NCBI GenBank assembly: GCA_947088195.1
Contig: CAMUFS010000002.1
Location: forward strand, 1-31,009
Direction of reading: 5' to 3'
Origin: an uncultured Clostridia bacterium
GTDB lineage: Bacteria > Bacillota > Clostridia > Lachnospirales > Lachnospiraceae
DNA length: 31,009 bases
Shown here: positions 26,301 to 31,009 of the stretch, one piece after another
Layout: every line of letters starts with the position of its first letter
Numbering within the stretch: the stretch's first letter is position 1
Notes under the pieces: model-generated
Databases searched by the model: none
What the model was told of the DNA's origin: nothing
Seen by the model: the letters and a program-made list of their open reading frames with translations, nothing else
Program-made: the position numbers and the translations under genes

Positions 26301-29300
26301 ACATGTGCTGTGGCATTCACTGTAACAGTAACCGCCTCACCCTTCTGAAGCATTGCATTATTGGCAGGAGAAGTAATTTCTGCTGTAGGATTTTCTGCCT
26401 CATGATCTATTTCCACAAGTGAATTTAAATATACTTCCAAATTGGTATAACCATCCACTCCAAGCTCAGATTTAGATAACGCAGATACCTTACTTCCATC
26501 TGAAGGATCGGATGGATTTAAATTATGTGCCGTCTCCCAACTATCAGGAATTCCATCCTTATCCGTATCAAAATTACTTCCGCGATCTTCAACAATTTTA
26601 TTACCCTCTGTCAAAAATCCGCCCACTTCATACTCTGTGTTGACATAACGTCCCAGCCCTGATGCAACCTCGGCTGCCACTCTAGCATCAATGGCATCTC
26701 TTCTTGGATAGGTTGCACCTGCTTGGCTCAAAATCTCTCCAAAAATTCCCTGTGCAGGCTCAATCTGATCCACCAAAAACTCATCAAAGCCCTTATTTGT
26801 AATTCCATTATTCGGTCCCACACTGTCCGCAGATTTATACTCTGTATTAGACAAAGTGGTCATGGTTGCTCCACTCTCTTCTCCGCCAAACCTTCCATAC
26901 TCAGCGATATTATCCATTGTAATCAGAGGTGTAAGCTCACCATTTCTGTAATTTCCATTAATATAAAAACCGCCTAATTTTCCAGTCTCACCGGGATTAA
27001 TTACCCAATGCTTTACTTGATCTCTTGTTCCCGGTCCTGCAAGCTCATAATTATTTACAAAGTTTGTAAATGTCTGGCCACCGCCATATGTAGTGTTAAA
27101 GCCCCAGTTGTATATTACATTATTGCTAAATTGTACGACTGCCACATGCTCATTATCTGCTTTGCCTGCATAGCCACCACCCATACGAGGATTTCTGGAG
27201 GTATGGTTTGCATATAAATTATGATGGAAGGTTACATTATCCCCTCCTGCAATCGCGCCATACCCATGTCTGCCCTTCGAATGTCCAGACAAAGTCAAGC
27301 TCTCATACACCATACACCACTGTACTGTTCCATCCTCACCGCGGTACAGAGAAAGACATTCATCTGTATTCCAGCTAAATGTACAATGATCGATCATAAA
27401 GTACTTATTATCACGTCCCCACATTGCATCCATGGAATCACCACCAGAATGAACATTAATAGCACCCGGACGGAATCGAATGTAGCGGATAATAATATTT
27501 TCTGAATTACTTAAATTGGTATCATAGCCAGAAACTGTAATACCATCTCCCGGCGCAGTCTGCCCTGCGATTGTCACATTCTTAACCTTGTCAAAACGCA
27601 AGGAACCTGCCAGCTCAATATTACCAGAAACATTAAATACAATCGTACCACCATTTGTCTTTACAGACTCATCCAAAGCCCAGCGAAGAGAACCCTCCGC
27701 AGGACTATTCACATCATCAGTAAGATTTGTTACCGTATAAACCTGCTTTCCTCTTCCTCCTGTAATATACTTACCGCCGCCTTCCGCACCCGGAAATGCT
27801 GGTATATTACTTATGGCAGAGCCTGTGTCTTCTACTTGATAGACATATTTTAACAGATAAAAACGCATTTTTGTTCCATCTGCATAGATATAATAAGTTT
27901 TCCCTGCTTTTACATCAAATTTATCAAACATAATATCCTGTTTTGCACTTGTCTCATTGGTATAAACGATATTATGTGTACTACTTCCTGCTTCTGTAAT
28001 ACAGAATTTCTTGCCAGCACCAAGCTGTCCTGCCACCTGAACCGTTCCATCTTCCTTTGGTGTAAACTGAATTAACGCTCCTGTTCCATCTTGAATATTA
28101 GGATTGGTTCCATTTGTGACATATCCTTCTACTGTATCTGTTGCATTTGATAAGGTTGTATTTCCTTTTGTATATGTCATTGCTGTACCTACTTTGATCA
28201 TATTATCCATGTAGGTCTGTCCAACTTCCAAGCCAGTAGATATATCCAGCTCTTTTGTTATATCCTTCATTGGACCTGTACTCTCTTTTTCATAACCAAA
28301 TTTAAGCAAATAAAAGCGCATCTTCGTCCCATCTGCATAAATATAATAGGTCTTACCAGCCTTTACCACATACTCATCGAACATAATATCCTGCTTTGCA
28401 CTTGTCTCATTGGTATAAACGATATTATGTGTACTGCTTCCTGCTTCTGTAATACAGAATTTCTTACCAGCACCAAGCTGTCCTGCCACCTGAACTGTTC
28501 CATCTTTCTTTGGTGTAAACTGAATCAATGCTCCTGTTCCATCCTGAATATTAGGATTGGTTCCGTTTGTGACATACCCTTCTACTGTATCTGTTGCATT
28601 TGATAATGTCGTATTTCCTTTTGTATATGTCATTGCTGTACCTACACAGATCATTCCATCCATATAGGTCTGTCCAACTTCTAAACCATTCGTTAAATCT
28701 AATATTTCGATTTCTTTTACTGCCCGTGCATCACTTGTAAGACTAATCCCTGAATCAAAATACCCCCGAAATGCATAAGAGAACATAGAAACCTTCATAT
28801 CTGACTTCTCAGCACCAATATAATAGGTCTCCCCTGCCTTTACAGAGAATTTATCAAATAAGATATTATCTGCCTCTTCCTTGTCATTCTCATAGTCAAA
28901 CACTACCTTTACTGCACTGCCGCTGACTGCTGATACCTCTGTCACCTGTGCAATCTGGAATGTCTCTCCTGATTCAAGCTGTCCTGCCACCTGAAGTGTC
29001 CCGTTATACTCTGGTGTAAAGCGGATACCTGTCTGTGTTATATCCTCCTCTACCGGACCAGCCTTTCCTTGCACATATCCAGAAACTGTCATATCTACAT
29101 TTGACATTGTAACTTTTTCACTGGTATAGGCCATTTCCTTGCCCACACTTACCATATCGTACATGTAAGTTTCCCCGGTGTTCAGTCCTTCGGTTAAATC
29201 AAGCTCCAATGTAATATCCTGAAGTACTACATTGTCCGATTTACCCCCCCCGACTGATTTACAAAGCCCATGTCCGCATACAACGGATTTGCATTGGAGC

Positions 29301-29367
29301 ATACCATAACCACTGCCATAGCAGCCGCCAATGCTTTTTTGAACTTTCTTATGGTTCGTTTTACCAT
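23315..29367 (-). CDS. Giant cell-wall-bound pectate lyase, frame broken at G8 tract
   Basis: A surface enzyme that would cut polygalacturonan by beta-elimination. Its true start is ATG 29367, ten bases after AGGAGG, opening a signal peptide (cleavage after PLYA, residue 31). That frame stops at 29227; the rest of the protein lies in the next frame, and the switch falls at eight G (29244-29251). Nine G would give 2017 residues. Order in the joined protein: three related beta-type repeats (about 46-200, 227-352, 378-503, the last two nearly identical), a PL1-type beta-helix (about 520-920; AFPGAEGGGKY, catalytic region HTSRNPR), a calcium-type DTDKDGIPDSWE loop, an Ig-like domain, two lectin-like domains, a further Ig-like domain, a Ser-Glu-Pro linker, an Asp/Ser run, and C-terminal choline-binding-type wall repeats (about 1874-2016). 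As sequenced the enzyme would not be exported. Confidence 0.88.
23417..23605 (-). repeat. 63-base tandem repeats coding wall-binding modules
   Basis: Three nearly identical units with a 63-base period code for DDVNGDMKTGWQFKN-type modules of 21 residues at the enzyme C-terminus. These modules are the choline-binding-type (CW_binding_1) repeats that attach proteins to teichoic acids. Near-identity at DNA level suggests recent expansion. Confidence 0.85.
23986..24158 (-). repeat. 18-base tandem repeats coding the Ser-Glu-Pro linker
   Basis: About ten imperfect 18-base units code for SEPEEP, SEPENP and SKPDKP hexapeptides. The linker is followed by an Asp-rich stretch and a run of Ser coded by mixed codons, and spaces the enzyme from its wall-binding modules. 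Confidence 0.85.
27858..28687 (-). repeat. Nearly identical 377-base direct repeats inside pectate lyase
   Basis: Copies at 27858-28234 and 28311-28687 are offset by 453 bases (151 codons) and differ at scattered, mainly silent positions. They code for the second and third N-terminal modules. A more diverged first copy lies at about 28690-29230. Recombination between the two would delete or add one module in frame. Confidence 0.85.
29244..29251 (-). repeat. G8 homopolymer at the signal peptide / enzyme frame junction
   Basis: Eight consecutive G on the coding strand fall at codons 39-42 of the signal-peptide frame, shortly after the predicted cleavage site. With eight G the frame reaches TAG at 29227-29229 after 46 codons; with nine (or six) it continues into the full enzyme. 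Confidence 0.9.
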
Positions 29368-29449
29368 AATACCCTCTCCTCCTTTTCTCAAAGTTTATGG
29401 GAAATGTTACCACTGTATTTTTAGTCTATTCCCTCCTTTTTCATATGTA

Positions 29450-29483
29450 AAGGTACATTTCTCGACCTTCAAAAAATGTATCC
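29450..29483 (-). other. Imperfect GGTACATTT palindrome in the pectate lyase leader
   Basis: On the minus strand GGATACATTT pairs with AAATGTACC with one bulged A around a 13-base loop, 83 bases before the pectate lyase start codon. It resembles the two terminators of this family but is followed only by TTTACA, so it could be a weak attenuator, a protein-binding site or a decayed terminator. Confidence 0.5.
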
Positions 29484-29544
29484 TAAAACCATATCAATCC
29501 ATTCAAAAAACAATCCAACCATACTTTTTTTACTATTATTCTCT

Positions 29545-29593
29545 GTAAAAAAATACAAAAAGGTACATTTTTCTATCTAGAAAAATGTACCTT
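29545..29593 (-). terminator. Terminator of the sigma/anti-sigma operon
   Basis: A perfect 15-base stem (29560-29574 with 29579-29593, arm AAGGTACATTTTTCT) with a 4-base loop is followed on the minus strand by TTTGTATTTTTTT. It lies 14 bases past the anti-sigma stop codon and insulates the pectate lyase gene from that operon. Confidence 0.92.
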
Positions 29594-29606
29594 CTCGAAA
29601 AGCTTC

Positions 29607-30434
29607 CTAATGAATAATTTTTTCTTTCCTTTTCCTTCTCTCAATCATCCAAAAAAGAAATAAAAAAACAATTCCTTCTAACAATATTACACCAAGCACA
29701 CGATTTCTCAAACCAAAAAAATTCTCTTTTTCATCCATCCTCTTTAACAATGAAATAAAGGTAAGCGCTGCACATCCTCCCATGCAACTAAGTACCAGCA
29801 CAAAACTACAACGATTCCCTGTTCGTATACTCATACTAATTGCCACAATAAAAAGAACTGCACACAGAAGTGCAACCACCACAAACTGACTATACACAAA
29901 CGGTCCTATATCAGCCTGAGCCATCCCTTTGGGAAATCTTCCTGTCCGTATAACATGGAGCATCCAATTCTCCAAAATCCCCATGTAAACAATACTTCCT
30001 CCTCCAATTATTCCTATCCAAAGCTTCCATTTTGCAGCTCTGCTCTCAACTGTATGATCTGCAAGCAACACATACGCAGCTATCAATAAAATTGGTCCTG
30101 AAAAATAATACCAATATACACTCACACTGCCTCCCTTATAAAGCACCATCACCATTCCAACCACTACTAAAAAAAATAAAATCCCAAAGCTAAACAAACT
30201 CTTATTCAATATATGTTGTTTTAGTTTTTTCATATAATCAATATGTTCTAAATCCTCACCATTTTCCTCAAAACCACCTCCCATATCTGTGGATTTCATA
30301 CGCTCTGCCGTTCCTCTACATTCTGCACAATTTTCCAAATGTCCTTCCACCAGCTCCACTGTCTGCACAGAACAAATACCATCCACATAAGAAGGCAACA
30401 AATCTTTAATAATCTCACAGCTTATCTCACTCAT
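29607..30434 (-). CDS. Anti-sigma factor with zinc-finger and membrane helices
   Basis: A 275-residue membrane protein that probably binds and silences the ECF sigma factor encoded just before it. The N-terminus is a ZAS/zf-HC2 domain with the HxxxCxxC pattern in GHLENCAECRG (His32, Cys36, Cys39). About six membrane helices follow from residue 80 to 268, and the C-terminus is short and basic. Its start overlaps the sigma gene by eight bases, with GAAGGAG just upstream inside that gene, so the two are translationally coupled. The signal that releases the sigma factor is unknown. The many-helix C-terminal half is not one I can assign to a named family. Confidence 0.88.
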   Translation of the reverse strand: MSEISCEIIKDLLPSYVDGICSVQTVELVEGHLENCAECRGTAERMKSTDMGGGFEENGEDLEHIDYMKKLKQHILNKSLFSFGILFFLVVVGMVMVLYKGGSVSVYWYYFSGPILLIAAYVLLADHTVESRAAKWKLWIGIIGGGSIVYMGILENWMLHVIRTGRFPKGMAQADIGPFVYSQFVVVALLCAVLFIVAISMSIRTGNRCSFVLVLSCMGGCAALTFISLLKRMDEKENFFGLRNRVLGVILLEGIVFLFLFWMIERRKRKEKIIH

Positions 30435-30909
30435 TCTCCTTCAGCTCCTTCCATAACAATTCCTTGCCCCTATAATAATTGACTCTCGCCCAATTTTCAC
30501 TGTGCCCCAAAATCTCTCCTATCTCCTTATAAGATAAATCCCCCGTTAGACGCAAATACATTACCTCCCGCATTTGCACTGGGAGACTCTGCATTCGCTT
30601 CAAGATCTCCTTTATTCCATAATGAGAAAGCACCTCTGTCTCTGCACTATCCCCCATCATTCCATAATGCTCATCCTCAATATCCATCACAATCTCCCGC
30701 TTATTTTTCTGCAGATACTGATACCAAAGATGCTTGGCAATCTGGCACAACCACACAGACATCTTACACACTCCATTATAGCTCTCTATTGACTTATAAG
30801 CCTGAAGAAAAGTCTCCTGAGTCAAATCCTCCGCAATATGCGAATTCCCACACAATGAAAAAACAAACCGATACACCACCTTAGCATACTCTCTATACAA
30901 CTCATCCAT
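30427..30909 (-). CDS. ECF-type RNA polymerase sigma factor
   Basis: A 160-residue extracytoplasmic-function sigma factor. Region 2 occupies about 1-70 (VYRFVFSLCGNSHIAEDLTQETF, then the WLCQIAKHLW segment for promoter melting); region 4 occupies about 105-155, with the helix-turn-helix DLSYKEIGEILGHSENWARV for -35 recognition. AAGGAGG lies six bases before ATG 30909. It forms an operon with the overlapping anti-sigma gene and is probably autoregulated, since an ECF-like promoter can be drawn upstream. Target genes are not known; the neighbouring pectate lyase lies beyond a strong terminator. Confidence 0.93.
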   Translation of the reverse strand: MDELYREYAKVVYRFVFSLCGNSHIAEDLTQETFLQAYKSIESYNGVCKMSVWLCQIAKHLWYQYLQKNKREIVMDIEDEHYGMMGDSAETEVLSHYGIKEILKRMQSLPVQMREVMYLRLTGDLSYKEIGEILGHSENWARVNYYRGKELLWKELKENE

Positions 30910-30937
30910 GCCCTTCCTCCTTTATGTATCTATCTAT

Positions 30938-30965
30938 ATATCGTACTTTTCCTTTATTCGTTACA
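30938..30965 (-). promoter_or_regulatory. Candidate autoregulated ECF promoter
   Basis: On the minus strand TGTAAC (30960-30965) and CGATAT (30938-30943) are 16 bases apart, the spacing and flavour of ECF sigma promoters (AAC-type -35, CG-type -10). The transcript would start about 20 bases before the sigma start codon. The region is AT-rich and a housekeeping promoter cannot be excluded. Confidence 0.35.
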
Positions 30966-31009
30966 AACTATCTATACTTTATACAAAACATATGTATTGT
31001 TTATTTGTA

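Noticed and set aside
29368..29413. GTG start at 29413 giving a longer continuous pectate lyase frame
   Set aside because: The nearest ribosome-like site is 18 bases away, and the resulting N-terminus is Cys-rich, basic and without a signal peptide. The same bases read in the neighbouring frame from ATG 29367 give a perfect signal peptide behind AGGAGG.

Overview
The window looks like a chromosomal segment of a pectin-using member of the Clostridia, most likely Lachnospiraceae. The support is moderate to low GC, strong AGGAGG-type ribosome binding sites, YesN/AraC-type regulators with two membrane helices, LplA/YtcQ-type ABC importers, choline-binding-type wall repeats on a pectate lyase, and SEC-C methionine aminopeptidase. 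This rests on protein character only; I cannot name a species. No rRNA, tRNA, CRISPR, transposase or phage gene is visible.

Layout. Positions 1-303 hold no gene but a strong hairpin terminator. A leftward unit (about 4948 to 304) carries methionine aminopeptidase, a cytoplasmic S1 sulfatase and a membrane-bound AraC-family regulator. It diverges at 5012-5055 from a rightward block: a second membrane AraC regulator (5125-7416), then a lipoprotein sugar-binding protein, two permeases and a rhamnogalacturonan-acetylesterase-type SGNH hydrolase (7619-11915), then a soluble CZB-domain chemotaxis receptor (11987-13390). From 13446 to the right edge everything is leftward. In transcription order from the right edge: an ECF sigma factor and its anti-sigma factor; a giant secreted pectate lyase; MTA/SAH nucleosidase; an unknown membrane protein; glucose-6-phosphate isomerase; the Mg2+ transporter MgtE; and a pentose operon araD - FGGY kinase (AraK-like) - transaldolase - transketolase.

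How they fit together. The surface pectate lyase would cut polygalacturonan outside the cell. The AraC/ABC/esterase block would sense, import and deacetylate pectic oligosaccharides. The araD-kinase-tal-tkt operon would feed arabinose or ribulose units, which are common in pectin side chains, into the pentose phosphate pathway. The sulfatase points to an additional sulfated glycan substrate.

Most notable observation. The pectate lyase signal peptide, with its own ATG and ribosome binding site, is out of frame with the rest of the 2000-residue enzyme. The break falls exactly at a run of eight G residues (29244-29251). Nine G would restore one continuous frame. This is the architecture of a slipped-strand phase-variable gene captured in the OFF state, although a homopolymer sequencing error or programmed slippage would look the same. 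Other points are a shared 14-18 base leader in front of araD, the kinase and transketolase; a family of GGTACATTT palindromes around the pectate lyase; a nearly identical 377-base duplication inside it; and an inverted repeat that could hide the chemotaxis receptor ribosome binding site only in read-through transcripts.
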